From JAEUJZ01 sp964460115 (GTDB lineage Bacteria; Myxococcota_A; Polyangia; Palsa-1104; JAEUJZ01), in the NCBI GenBank assembly GCA_964460115.1, contig CAYWPR010000023.1:11735-75734 (forward strand): 64,000 nt of DNA, given 5' to 3'. The translations under genes were made by a program, and so were the position numbers. This document shows positions 56,299 through 64,000 of the stretch, piece after piece. Under the pieces are notes generated by a model. It was not told the DNA's origin. It did not search any database and saw nothing but the letters and a program-made list of their open reading frames with translations. Numbering within the stretch: position 1 is the stretch's first letter; each line of letters begins with the position of its first letter.

Positions 56299-57686
56299 CA
56301 GAATTGAAAATACAAGAAAGGGGATTCATTGCCGAGGTACATCGACCCGATGCAGGCGACAAATCCGACGGTGATAAGAGCAATTTGTAGCGGCTTTTTG
56401 GCAGGCGATTGCTCAAAAGTATTTGGCAAACCATGCGCCACCACAGCAGCCACAATGATGTACCCAAGAAGCCGCGGCGCGCCGGCAAATAATGCGGTGT
56501 GCTGCCAGCCAAACATCGCGACCAAAAGCCGCTGCGCCGCCCTCAGATTGTCGGCGCGAAAAAAGACCCAGCCCACGGTTACTAGAAAAAACGTTCCGAT
56601 TCGGCGCGAGATGGGTGGCATTCGATTCCAGAATTGTCCAAATTGGCGATACAGAATCAGCAGCATTCCGTGATAGGCCCCCCATATGACAAAGGTCAAA
56701 TTGGCGCCATGCCACAGTCCGCCAAGGAGCATGGTCAAAAGCAAATTGAACTGCACCCGCCACGGCCCGACGCGATTGCCGCCCAGGGGAATGTACAGAT
56801 AATCGCGCAGCACCGTAGACAGCGAGATGTGCCAGCGGCGCCAAAAATCCGCCGGATTCAGCGCTTTATAGGGCGAGTTGAAATTTTGCGGCAGACGCAA
56901 TCCAAAAAGTTGGCCAAGCCCCACGGCCATATCGCTATAGCCCGAGAAATCAAAGTAAAGCTCGTAGCTATAGCCAAGCACCACAAGCCAGCTACTTAGC
57001 GTCGACAATCGTCCCGATTGCGCCCATACGGGATTGATATAAGAGGCAATCGTATCGGCGATAAGCACCTTTTTGATCATTCCCAGCGCAAAAAACCACC
57101 AGCCGAGCGCCCATCCTGTTTTGCGATCGGCGCGATCGATGCGTTCCAGATCCTGTTCAATTTGGCCAAAGCGAACGATGGGGCCTGCGACAAGCTGCGC
57201 AAATAAGGAAACATAGCTTGAGAATTCGAAGAGATTTCGCGTCGGTGAAATCGTTCGACGATAGCAGTCCACGACATAGGTAATGGTGTGAAAGGTATAA
57301 AAAGAGATGCCAACGGGAAGCACGATGGAAAGCGGTTTGAAGGAAAAAGGAATTTGCACAAGGCGACAGAAATCAGCAAGAAGCGCCAGGAAGAAGTTGG
57401 CATATTTAAAGAATCCAAGCAGGCTAAGATCAATGATCAGCGGCACGATCAAACAAAGCCGCCGTCGTCGCACATCTTGAAAACGGAACAACCCGACACC
57501 GGCCAAAAATGCTACCGCAGTAGACAAGGCCATCAGCGCACAAAAACGGTAGTTCCAGGCGCTGTAGAAAACATAGCCGGTTACGGTCAGCCAAACGTAG
57601 CGCCAGCGTTTCTGCGTCAAACGCCAGAAAACAAGATAGGTAATGGGCAAAAATAGGTATAAAAAGGAAAGGCTGTTAAAGAGCAT
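56298..57686 (-). CDS. MBOAT-family membrane O-acyltransferase (AlgI-like)
   Basis: The protein is 462 aa with about ten membrane helices. The MBOAT catalytic region is visible: FWRRWHISLSTVLRDYLYIPLGGNR and LLGGLWHGANLTFVIWGAYHG with the invariant His in WHG. AlgI-type proteins move acetyl groups to a periplasmic AlgX/AlgJ-type enzyme, encoded here by the overlapping downstream gene. The glycan or other acceptor is unknown. Confidence 0.92.
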   Translation of the reverse strand: MLFNSLSFLYLFLPITYLVFWRLTQKRWRYVWLTVTGYVFYSAWNYRFCALMALSTAVAFLAGVGLFRFQDVRRRRLCLIVPLIIDLSLLGFFKYANFFLALLADFCRLVQIPFSFKPLSIVLPVGISFYTFHTITYVVDCYRRTISPTRNLFEFSSYVSLFAQLVAGPIVRFGQIEQDLERIDRADRKTGWALGWWFFALGMIKKVLIADTIASYINPVWAQSGRLSTLSSWLVVLGYSYELYFDFSGYSDMAVGLGQLFGLRLPQNFNSPYKALNPADFWRRWHISLSTVLRDYLYIPLGGNRVGPWRVQFNLLLTMLLGGLWHGANLTFVIWGAYHGMLLILYRQFGQFWNRMPPISRRIGTFFLVTVGWVFFRADNLRAAQRLLVAMFGWQHTALFAGAPRLLGYIIVAAVVAHGLPNTFEQSPAKKPLQIALITVGFVACIGSMYLGNESPFLYFQF

Positions 57687-57716
57687 GGCGCGAGGCGGAC
57701 AGAACGTTTCAGTCCG

Positions 57717-58349
57717 TTAGGGAGGGGTCGAAATTTTGGCAGAAATATCGGCAGGCGAAGCCTCGTAATCGAGGCTTTCATCAGGACATTCGACTTCTGT
57801 AGAGCGGGCCCAAATCTTGGAAATGTAGATCTGCCAATGCTGACGGTTTATCGGATAGGATTCCTGACCACTGGCATCGCCGCAGGTTTTGGCGCTGACC
57901 GAGTTGCCCGGCCCAATGACCACAACGGCGCCTTTTTTGAGGGTACACTTTGCGACCCAGGTCAGCTCATTCCAGGCGTTGCAAATCTCGTAGTTGTGCC
58001 GATAGGCCTGCTTTGTGCCGTGCGGCTTGTCATAAGACCACCATTGTCCCATGCGATTGGTAAAGCCGCGGGCGTCCTTTTTGGTAGGTCCGTTCCACAG
58101 GCGCCAAATCGGCAGATCAGTCTTCAGTCGTACCACCAGCCCCTGCGTGATTCCGCCCTCTCCGGCAGCTTTGACGGCGCCGTCTATATCGGCCCGCGCA
58201 TAATCGGCAGAGTCTTTGTGCACCACATCGGCTTTGCCATGCAACTGTTTTGGCAGGGAGATATCCGCATCGGCAAAGACCGCAGGTGCAAGCAAAGACA
58301 GAGCGGAAAAAAGGACGAAGCTTCCTATGCGAATCTCTCGCTTGTTCAT
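57717..58349 (-). CDS. Exported protein of unknown function
   Basis: The protein is 210 aa. The signal peptide is RIGSFVLFSALSLLAPAVFA. The mature part has several Trp/Tyr-rich stretches (DLPIWRLWNGPTKKD, MGQWWSYDKPHGTKQ) and four Cys that could form two disulfides (ICNAW, KCTLKK, TCGD, ECPD). It is not matched to a named family. It lies 30 bp upstream of the MBOAT gene on the same strand, with a stop before it, so it may belong to the same transcript as the acetylation pair. Confidence 0.7.
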   Translation of the reverse strand: MNKREIRIGSFVLFSALSLLAPAVFADADISLPKQLHGKADVVHKDSADYARADIDGAVKAAGEGGITQGLVVRLKTDLPIWRLWNGPTKKDARGFTNRMGQWWSYDKPHGTKQAYRHNYEICNAWNELTWVAKCTLKKGAVVVIGPGNSVSAKTCGDASGQESYPINRQHWQIYISKIWARSTEVECPDESLDYEASPADISAKISTPP

Positions 58350-58372
58350 CGCGGTGCCCCTACTCTATGTGT

Positions 58373-58768
58373 TTAATGTGCCAGAACTAGCGCCGGCTCG
58401 CCTTCGATCAAAAAGCGAGCTTCGCCTCGTGACGACTTGCGAAGGTAATGCGTCCCATCGGCGCAGGCTTCCTCATCATCTAGATGCAGACGGGTGGCGC
58501 TACGAATCGCCAAACCCTTTCCAATACTCTGCGGCGCCGCTTCCAATTCGCGCGGACTCCAGACAGAAATGATTCCCGGTAAACCGCTGCGGCTTTCATG
58601 TACAAAGACTAGATCCAGGCGATCTCCATCCGCATGCGTCGCGACAAGTTCGTAGGAGGCAAGATTGGGCGAAACCACTGCCGTTCCCCAAAACTTGATG
58701 ATGCCAAAAGGTTTGTGTAAAAAATTTCGGCGAATCTCTTCGGCAAGTCGCGCGGTCTGTGCAGACAT
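58373..58768 (-). CDS. Small protein of unknown function
   Basis: The protein is 131 aa from the ATG at 58768; a GTG at 58801 gives 142 aa. It is soluble, with a mixed alpha/beta pattern (IRRNFLHKPFGIIKFWGTAVV, RLDLVFVHESRSGLPGIISVW) and no recognisable catalytic motif. It is on the same strand as, and 23 bp from, the exported protein gene downstream. Function not recognised. Confidence 0.6.
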   Translation of the reverse strand: MSAQTARLAEEIRRNFLHKPFGIIKFWGTAVVSPNLASYELVATHADGDRLDLVFVHESRSGLPGIISVWSPRELEAAPQSIGKGLAIRSATRLHLDDEEACADGTHYLRKSSRGEARFLIEGEPALVLAH

Positions 58769-58835
58769 GATGGCATGATCATACGCAAACCCACTGAGCA
58801 CAGCAAGCCTGCAAATGACGTCAAAAATTAGTTAG

Positions 58836-59558
58836 TTACCAGCGAAACTGCGTACCAACTAGCGTCTCGGTATAGCCGCCGCGCGAATCCGGAGTCGTTT
58901 TGCCCGAGCCCTTCAAGCGAAAGCAGTGCGCACCAAGATTGCCAGTCAGCTCCAATTGGTTGTTGCCGGTATAAAGAACGCTCGATGAAGGATATTCTCC
59001 ACCGGAGCCGCCCCACTGCATGCTGCTCACATAAGAGTAGCCGCCGCACTTGACCGGACGGTTGTTGCAAATGGCACCGTATTGCTGCCATTTCGGCTCT
59101 AGTGGCGCATCGCAGGTCATGCCGTAACCGCTCGTTGCCGAGACACAGCGGTCGCTAATCAGGTTAAGATCCACGGTACCGGCGCTCGTCACAGTCAGCC
59201 AGGCCATACCTGTCTTGGGAGGATTCATGCTCGGCCATCCCGGACTGCTAAAATAATGCTCATCATCAGAAACCCATCCCGCGCAGCCGGTAGAAGTATT
59301 GCACTGACGGGTCCAGGCCGTGAGCTCGTAGGTTCCAAGTGCAAGCTGCGAGCTGCCCGGCGGAAACTGCGCCAACAGAGTCGAATCCGCCGCCGAGCGG
59401 GTGCAAATCGCTGGATCAAAAGGATTAAACGGCGGAGTCACCACGGCTTGACTTACCGATGCGGTCGCCTCTTCTGTGCCATCGGTAGTGGCTGCGGGCT
59501 GTCCACCACAAGCGCCCAAAAATAGCGCGGCCAAAAGAGATGGATACGAGTACTTCAT
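58836..59558 (-). CDS. Lipoprotein of unknown function, Cys-rich
   Basis: The protein is 240 aa with a GGAGA site 6 nt before the ATG. A short signal peptide ends in the lipobox FLGACGG. A Thr/Ala-rich linker is followed by a beta-rich domain with about eight Cys, likely disulfide-linked (CTRSA, RQCNTSTGCAG, DRCVSA, MTCDAP, AICNNRPVKCGG, AHCFRL). Aromatic and Gly/Ser content is compatible with a surface-exposed lipoprotein. No catalytic motif or family was recognised. Confidence 0.7.
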   Translation of the reverse strand: MKYSYPSLLAALFLGACGGQPAATTDGTEEATASVSQAVVTPPFNPFDPAICTRSAADSTLLAQFPPGSSQLALGTYELTAWTRQCNTSTGCAGWVSDDEHYFSSPGWPSMNPPKTGMAWLTVTSAGTVDLNLISDRCVSATSGYGMTCDAPLEPKWQQYGAICNNRPVKCGGYSYVSSMQWGGSGGEYPSSSVLYTGNNQLELTGNLGAHCFRLKGSGKTTPDSRGGYTETLVGTQFRW

Positions 59559-59703
59559 CAGATTCTCCTTTTTGGAAACAGGAAGGCCATGGGCCAGACT
59601 TCAAGATGTATTAAGATGCAGGAATCTCAAATCATTTCTTGATGAAAATGGCAAGCAAAAATTGTGAATGAGACTTCGCCGCTAGGAAGCGTTTGCGGAA
59701 TTC

Positions 59704-60600
59704 CTATCGATTGAAGCGACTGAGCAGATTTTCGGTAATACCTTCGAGCCACAGAGAACGCAAGAGCGCGGGAGTTTCTTTCACGATGTCCCAAGTTCTA
59801 GGCGGAGGCTGAGCCTGTCCGTAGGCATAGACGGCGTCGCCGACCCTACAGGCGCGACGCAGTCCCTCTTCGTCCAAGGGTCCCTGCGCCATCGCGGTCA
59901 GCGCCGCTTCAAGCTCTACCTCGTTCCGCGGTCCGGCCAGACACAGATCGACCGCAGGGCAGGACAAGACAAAGCGGTACGCTTCCACGGCGCTGAGGGG
60001 AGGCTCACCCGGCGGCGCATAACGTGCATCAAGCAGAGTTCCCCAGCGCAGCGCCGTATAAGCGATAATCGCCGATCGCTTTGCGGTCGAATTCTCTGCG
60101 CCCTGCGGCAAAGCGATGCAAGGAAAGACCTCGCTAGCGGCGCGACGGTGCGCGGCGTTATAGCGCACCATAAAGGACTCCCAAAGCGGGTTTGTACGCA
60201 GCGTGGCAAAGCTCGGACGATGATGGCAAGAAATCATCAGGTGGCGACACAGTCCACGTTCTTGCAGCCGCTGCGCGGCATGCACTACATCCTCGGGTGG
60301 CGGCTCATTCCAATTGGCCAGGCATAACCAATCCACGAAATCACAGCCAAGCCGCCACAGGGCCAGCTCTAGCCCCGGACGAATCGCCCATCCTGTCCGC
60401 GCGTAGCTTTGCACCGCCAGGCACAGCTCATCACGATGGTGGCGCGCTAGGGTCCGCAGCCCAACGCCAAAATCGGTTTTGGGAATGGCGCCCCACAGAA
60501 AGAAGCGGACCCCCTTGTCAAAGGCGCGCAGCACCCCAGCCGCCCCCAGTCCATAGGCGGCACCCAGGCCGATTCGTCCACCGTTTCCCAATAGCTGCAT
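59704..60600 (-). CDS. Aldo/keto reductase-like protein lacking the usual catalytic tetrad
   Basis: The protein is 298 aa. The overall pattern follows the AKR TIM barrel (LGAAYGLGAAGVLRAFDKGVRFFLWGA, LELALWRLGCDFVDWLCL, LQERGLCRHLMISCH, LSCPAVDLCLAGPRNEVELEAAL). By eye the tetrad positions are replaced: the Asp of FFDTA reads Leu in FFLWG, the Tyr position is not Tyr, the Lys of ATK reads Gln in AVQSY and the His of QLH reads Asn or Ala in CLANW. It is probably a non-canonical member (AKR-like subfamily) or a pseudoenzyme with an unknown cofactor role. It lies 17 bp after the regulator gene on the same strand. Confidence 0.7.
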   Translation of the reverse strand: MQLLGNGGRIGLGAAYGLGAAGVLRAFDKGVRFFLWGAIPKTDFGVGLRTLARHHRDELCLAVQSYARTGWAIRPGLELALWRLGCDFVDWLCLANWNEPPPEDVVHAAQRLQERGLCRHLMISCHHRPSFATLRTNPLWESFMVRYNAAHRRAASEVFPCIALPQGAENSTAKRSAIIAYTALRWGTLLDARYAPPGEPPLSAVEAYRFVLSCPAVDLCLAGPRNEVELEAALTAMAQGPLDEEGLRRACRVGDAVYAYGQAQPPPRTWDIVKETPALLRSLWLEGITENLLSRFNR

Positions 60601-60617
60601 GGATTCCTATTCGATAT

Positions 60618-63600
60618 TTATACACGGCTTTCTGAAAAAAACGCGAACAGCGAAGCGTGTTCCGCTTTTTCTTCGCTTAGAAAAACGGCACAGGCACGAT
60701 TCAGGAAGCTCTGCCGCAGGACTGCATCGGGGATGGCATTGGCACGAGGCTGAATGCGGCTGCGCGCAAATTCCAACACCGATTGAATCAGTTTCGACTG
60801 GCCGCTGGCCCGGTACGCTTTGCAAACGGCGCCAAACAGCGGCGTCTCGCTGGCGCCACAGCCGCCCATGTCGCGCAGCCGTACAAAAGCGCTTTGCGCC
60901 AGTTCATACGCCTCGTCAAGTCGTCCTTGCACAAGCAGAATATCAATCAGAACCGCGGCAGCGGCAAAATATGCTATCGGCAGTGCCGTGCATAGCTCAC
61001 AGGCTTTGCGGGCGTGCGACTCGGCCTCTTCAAGCTGTTTTTGACGCAAAGCCAATCGCGCAGCGACCGTATGCGCCCGTGCCAAGTCGTAGGGATTGAT
61101 TCCAGAGATATTTATGACTTCTTGCGTCAGCACCAAGGCTTCCTGCGCTTTTTGCGCATCGTTCTGTACGCTGAGTGCATGCGCCAAATCGGTCTTCATG
61201 TTGGCCAAGGCCATTGGCTCGCCGATTTTTTCGGCGGCCTGAACATTGGCGCGAAATTCTCGTTCCGCTTCTTCTGAATTTCCCATTTCTAGCTGGGAAT
61301 GCGCAATCATCGCAGCGCAAAAGCAATGATCCCGCAGATCCAAAGCCATGCGAAACGCCGCCGCTGCTTGCTGCGCCTCGGTGTACGTCGTCCACACATC
61401 ACCATCCAGGTAATGGAAGTGACAAGCGGCGGCCAAATGCAGCCAGCCGCGGGCGCGCGCATCCGCATCAGAAACCAGCCCGCTCAATTGCTGCAATCGG
61501 CCCAAAAAGGCCAAGGCCGGGGCGCGCTGACCAACCATTCCAAACATGATGACAAGGTAAGCGCCGGCTTCTATATAGCGGCCGAGCGCATCCGGTGCTG
61601 GCTCAGCAGTTGCGAAGCGACCCAAAAGCTCTGGCATGGCAGCCGGATCCAGCAATCCGGCGCACGTGAAAAGCGCACTCATCGTTTCGCACCACCAGCG
61701 ATTTCCAGCCGGCAAGAGCGCTATCGCTTCTTTGGCCAGCGGGTATCCCTTTAGGTAGCTATGCTGCTTGATGGAAGCCCAGGCCTGTAAGCAGCGCAGA
61801 CGACCAAGCGGCTCGCCCTCGGCCATGCAGGCAACACCGGCGTCCGCGCAGCGCAGCGTCCCCTCCAAATCGTGCACCGACATTGCTTGTTCTGCGGCTT
61901 GTAGGAACCAGCGTACGGCTTGCGTGCGCTCATCGCTGCGCTGAAAATGTTCAGCCAGCAGCAAAGGCTCGCCCGGAATGCGCGTTTCCAGATACTGGCC
62001 GGCCAGCCGATGTCCGCGCTGACACTCCGCTTCGCTAAGCAGCGCATAGGCGGCATCGCGCATCAAGCCGTGGCGAAATCCATACTGAATCTCATTGGCA
62101 ATGCGGCTCTGGCGGTGCCGCTCGATGATTTCCTGCTCGACCAGCTCTTCGAAGTTTGTATCGAGCTCGGCTGCAGTATCCTCATCGCTTTGAAAAGCCG
62201 AAAGCCCTCCCTGCCAAAAGGTTTCGCCGAAAATGCTGGCGCTGCGCAGCAGGCGCCGTGCGCTCGGCGCAAGTCGCATTAGGCGCGACTGCAGCATGGC
62301 CAATACCGTTTCCGGAAGCTCTCCCTTATGTTCAACGGCAGAGCGTATAAGCTCTTCTAGGAATAAGGCATTGCCGGCGGCTTGCGCCACGATGCGCGCC
62401 ATCGCCGCTTCCGAAACTTGCTTGCCAAGTACATGCTGAATCAGCCGTTCACTGGCTTTGCGGGTTAGACCATCGAGCGACAGTTCCAGCAGCCGGCGTT
62501 CCTTCCACAACTTGGGAAAAAGGGAAGCAATCTCTGGTCGCGCCAAAGCCAGTACCATAAGCGGCGCATCTCCGAGCTCGCGCAGCAGTACGTCGATCAG
62601 TCGAACCGTCAGAGGATCGCCCCAGTGCAAATCCTCCAAAACCAGCAGCACCGGTTGCCGAGCGCATTCGATGCGCAGCCATTCGAGCATGACCTGCTGA
62701 AGCTGGTCGTTCATAATTCGCGGATCCTGACGCGCCGCCCGCAATGGCGGACTGGCGTCAGCGCTAAAAAACACACCGCAGAGCTCTCCGATGAATTCGA
62801 CAATGCGCTGCACTTCTGCGGCCGGAACGCGCGATTCGAAGTACAAGCGCAGCCTGTCTTCTTGCGTTTCCTTCGGTTCACCATCTATCACCTTGCACAG
62901 TCGGCGAATCGCTTGCCCGAGCAAGCCGTACGGTGTGCCTATGCTCATCGGATCGCCGCGTCCGATCAGAATCTCTACAGATTCCTGCCGCTCTTGCAGC
63001 CGGCGAAGAAATTCATGGCGCAAGCGCGATTTGCCTAGCCCTGCGGGGGCGGTCACCACCACCGCCTGGGTGTTCGGCTCATCTCGACATTCCGTAAACA
63101 AGGAATCCAAAAGGGCCAGCTCGCGATCCCGTCCCACACAGAGGGTTGGTCGTCCCAGCAAAGGCCGGGTGGGATCCAAGCTGGCGCGCTCGCCCCCCAG
63201 CATAAAGCAGTCCGTTTCGGCCTGCGTCACTTCAAAGCGTGTCTCTAGCAGCCGGGCCGTCACCTCGTCTAACCACACCGGACGATTTCCCGAAAAATTT
63301 CCGCTCGACCCCGTGGTGCGGCGCAAAAGCAGATGCCAAGCACGCTCGATGGCCTCGCCAAGAGGCATTTGCTCGGCGAGCACGCCGCGTCCGGTGACCA
63401 GGCCCACCCGTACCTCGGGCCAGTGATCTTTCAGAATCAGTGCGCAGCGCGCCGCCTGCAGAACTTGATCCGTGGCGCTGCCAGTATTGGCATGTACTAG
63501 CGTAGCCACAACCGAACCATCAACCAGCATCTCGACCTGAGCTCCATAGGGAGCCATAAGCTGGCGCAGCATGCGTACTTCTTCGCGCGTCGCCGCGGAA

Positions 63601-63818
63601 CGCAAATCCATCGTCGGCATTTCTGTATCCGTGGAGTTGCGCCGCACCGCCACAATAATGCTTACAAGTTGCTGCTCGCCGCTGCCCAAGCTGCTGACAG
63701 GCGTGCTCAGCACGCTGACCGTCGGCGGTTCCTGGTCAGCAAACGCCGGCAACGCCGCCAACTCCCCCCCGAGCGCCTCCGCATCCTGTACCCGCACGGC
63801 CGGATCTTTGGCCAGCAT
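60618..63818 (-). CDS. Cyclase-like/AAA/TPR regulator with a vestigial kinase N-terminus
   Basis: The protein is 1066 aa and complete in the window from the ATG at 63818. It starts with MLAKDPAVRVQDAEALGGEL, which is the last helix of a Hanks-type kinase domain, with a stop codon (TAG) two codons upstream. Residues about 45-190 are like a class III nucleotidyl cyclase/guanylate cyclase fold but without clear catalytic Asp pairs. Residues about 225-500 are an AAA_16-type ATPase, with Walker A VTAPAGLGKSRL and Walker B VLLVLEDLHWGD. TPR-like helices follow to the end. Myxobacterial relatives (PknK-like) usually begin with a full kinase, so this is an N-terminal truncation or split gene. Confidence 0.85.
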   Translation of the reverse strand: MLAKDPAVRVQDAEALGGELAALPAFADQEPPTVSVLSTPVSSLGSGEQQLVSIIVAVRRNSTDTEMPTMDLRSAATREEVRMLRQLMAPYGAQVEMLVDGSVVATLVHANTGSATDQVLQAARCALILKDHWPEVRVGLVTGRGVLAEQMPLGEAIERAWHLLLRRTTGSSGNFSGNRPVWLDEVTARLLETRFEVTQAETDCFMLGGERASLDPTRPLLGRPTLCVGRDRELALLDSLFTECRDEPNTQAVVVTAPAGLGKSRLRHEFLRRLQERQESVEILIGRGDPMSIGTPYGLLGQAIRRLCKVIDGEPKETQEDRLRLYFESRVPAAEVQRIVEFIGELCGVFFSADASPPLRAARQDPRIMNDQLQQVMLEWLRIECARQPVLLVLEDLHWGDPLTVRLIDVLLRELGDAPLMVLALARPEIASLFPKLWKERRLLELSLDGLTRKASERLIQHVLGKQVSEAAMARIVAQAAGNALFLEELIRSAVEHKGELPETVLAMLQSRLMRLAPSARRLLRSASIFGETFWQGGLSAFQSDEDTAAELDTNFEELVEQEIIERHRQSRIANEIQYGFRHGLMRDAAYALLSEAECQRGHRLAGQYLETRIPGEPLLLAEHFQRSDERTQAVRWFLQAAEQAMSVHDLEGTLRCADAGVACMAEGEPLGRLRCLQAWASIKQHSYLKGYPLAKEAIALLPAGNRWWCETMSALFTCAGLLDPAAMPELLGRFATAEPAPDALGRYIEAGAYLVIMFGMVGQRAPALAFLGRLQQLSGLVSDADARARGWLHLAAACHFHYLDGDVWTTYTEAQQAAAAFRMALDLRDHCFCAAMIAHSQLEMGNSEEAEREFRANVQAAEKIGEPMALANMKTDLAHALSVQNDAQKAQEALVLTQEVINISGINPYDLARAHTVAARLALRQKQLEEAESHARKACELCTALPIAYFAAAAVLIDILLVQGRLDEAYELAQSAFVRLRDMGGCGASETPLFGAVCKAYRASGQSKLIQSVLEFARSRIQPRANAIPDAVLRQSFLNRACAVFLSEEKAEHASLFAFFSESRV

Positions 63819-64000
63819 GCTGCGCTAGCGATTTTCTCGACGGGACGTTATTGATGTGCCCGCTTTGTGGTCCGTCCCTGGTCCATATGCCCTGAAGGGG
63901 CGCTTGTGATGCGGCAAGCGGAAGGCAGGGCGGATGGCTTGTGGGCGTGTTGCGCTTCACGTCAAGTTGGACTTTTTCGCATTCCCAAGATTGTAATGGC
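63819..64000. other. Right edge of window, no gene called
   Basis: On the minus strand no frame encodes kinase motifs that would extend the regulator gene, although a VEKIAS stretch encoded just upstream in another frame recalls the end of a kinase domain. Stops occur in two frames. Only 182 bp are visible, so a longer decayed kinase upstream cannot be excluded. Confidence 0.4.

Noticed and set aside
63819..64000. Continuation of the regulator gene into a kinase
   Set aside because: None of the three minus-strand frames carries kinase motifs here, and two have stops; only a hint (VEKIAS) is seen in another frame.

Overview
The window looks like chromosomal DNA from a Myxococcota (delta-proteobacterial) bacterium of moderately high GC content. 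The evidence is gene content, not a marker gene. There are three genes with a Hanks-type Ser/Thr kinase domain, plus a large cyclase-like/AAA/TPR regulator that keeps only the tail of a kinase domain. There are also a bactofilin, a PilZ protein, an AgmX/PglI C-terminal-domain protein, a leucine-dehydrogenase-like enzyme, and a Gram-negative envelope set (Mla-type lipid transport, TamB with a BamA-like partner, many lipoproteins). No rRNA, tRNA, CRISPR array, prophage or insertion sequence was found.

Layout. 0.1-4.0 kb: a small basic protein, a leucine dehydrogenase, a bactofilin and a membrane kinase with an InlB-type C-terminal repeat. 4.0-7.6 kb (minus): a four-gene Mla/MCE operon with overlapping ends. 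7.7-12.0 kb: RlmM, a membrane protein, CoaX and a membrane-anchored thioredoxin-like protein. 12.1-18.9 kb: PilZ and VWA proteins, then a minus-strand run of a GT87-like membrane protein, a GldF-GldG fusion, a histidine-rich four-helix membrane protein and an FMN-binding protein whose start codon lies in a near-perfect Fur box. 19.0-24.3 kb: a kinase, then a regulatory pair of a GHKL ATPase and a protein with two STAS-like domains, two Cys4 motifs, a membrane helix and a PDZ domain. 24.3-28.5 kb: a Slt-type transglycosylase and lipoproteins, one interrupted by an in-frame TGA.

28.5-38.2 kb is the most unusual part. It holds a Lon-type protease that keeps the Ser-Lys dyad but seems to have lost its ATPase motifs, a 1272-aa AAA/coiled-coil/membrane/14-blade WD40 protein, and an 894-aa fusion of a trypsin-like domain with a lost triad, an AAA module and a Ser/Thr kinase. 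38.2-42.75 kb looks like an inserted island: an orphan TRAP binding protein, a secreted protein of unknown function, a 141-bp palindromic element and a metalloprotease-like protein with tandem repeats.

42.8-64 kb: an HDAC-like amidohydrolase, the AgmX-type protein, TamB with a BamA-like protein, cytochrome bd oxidase, an MBOAT/SGNH O-acetylation pair, small exported proteins of unknown function, an aldo/keto-reductase-like protein lacking the usual tetrad, and the kinase-less regulator at the right edge.

Starts were moved from the longest reading frame where an ATG with a ribosome-binding site, an overlap with the previous stop, or a family feature supported it. Functional calls rest on motif recognition by eye; no database search was run.
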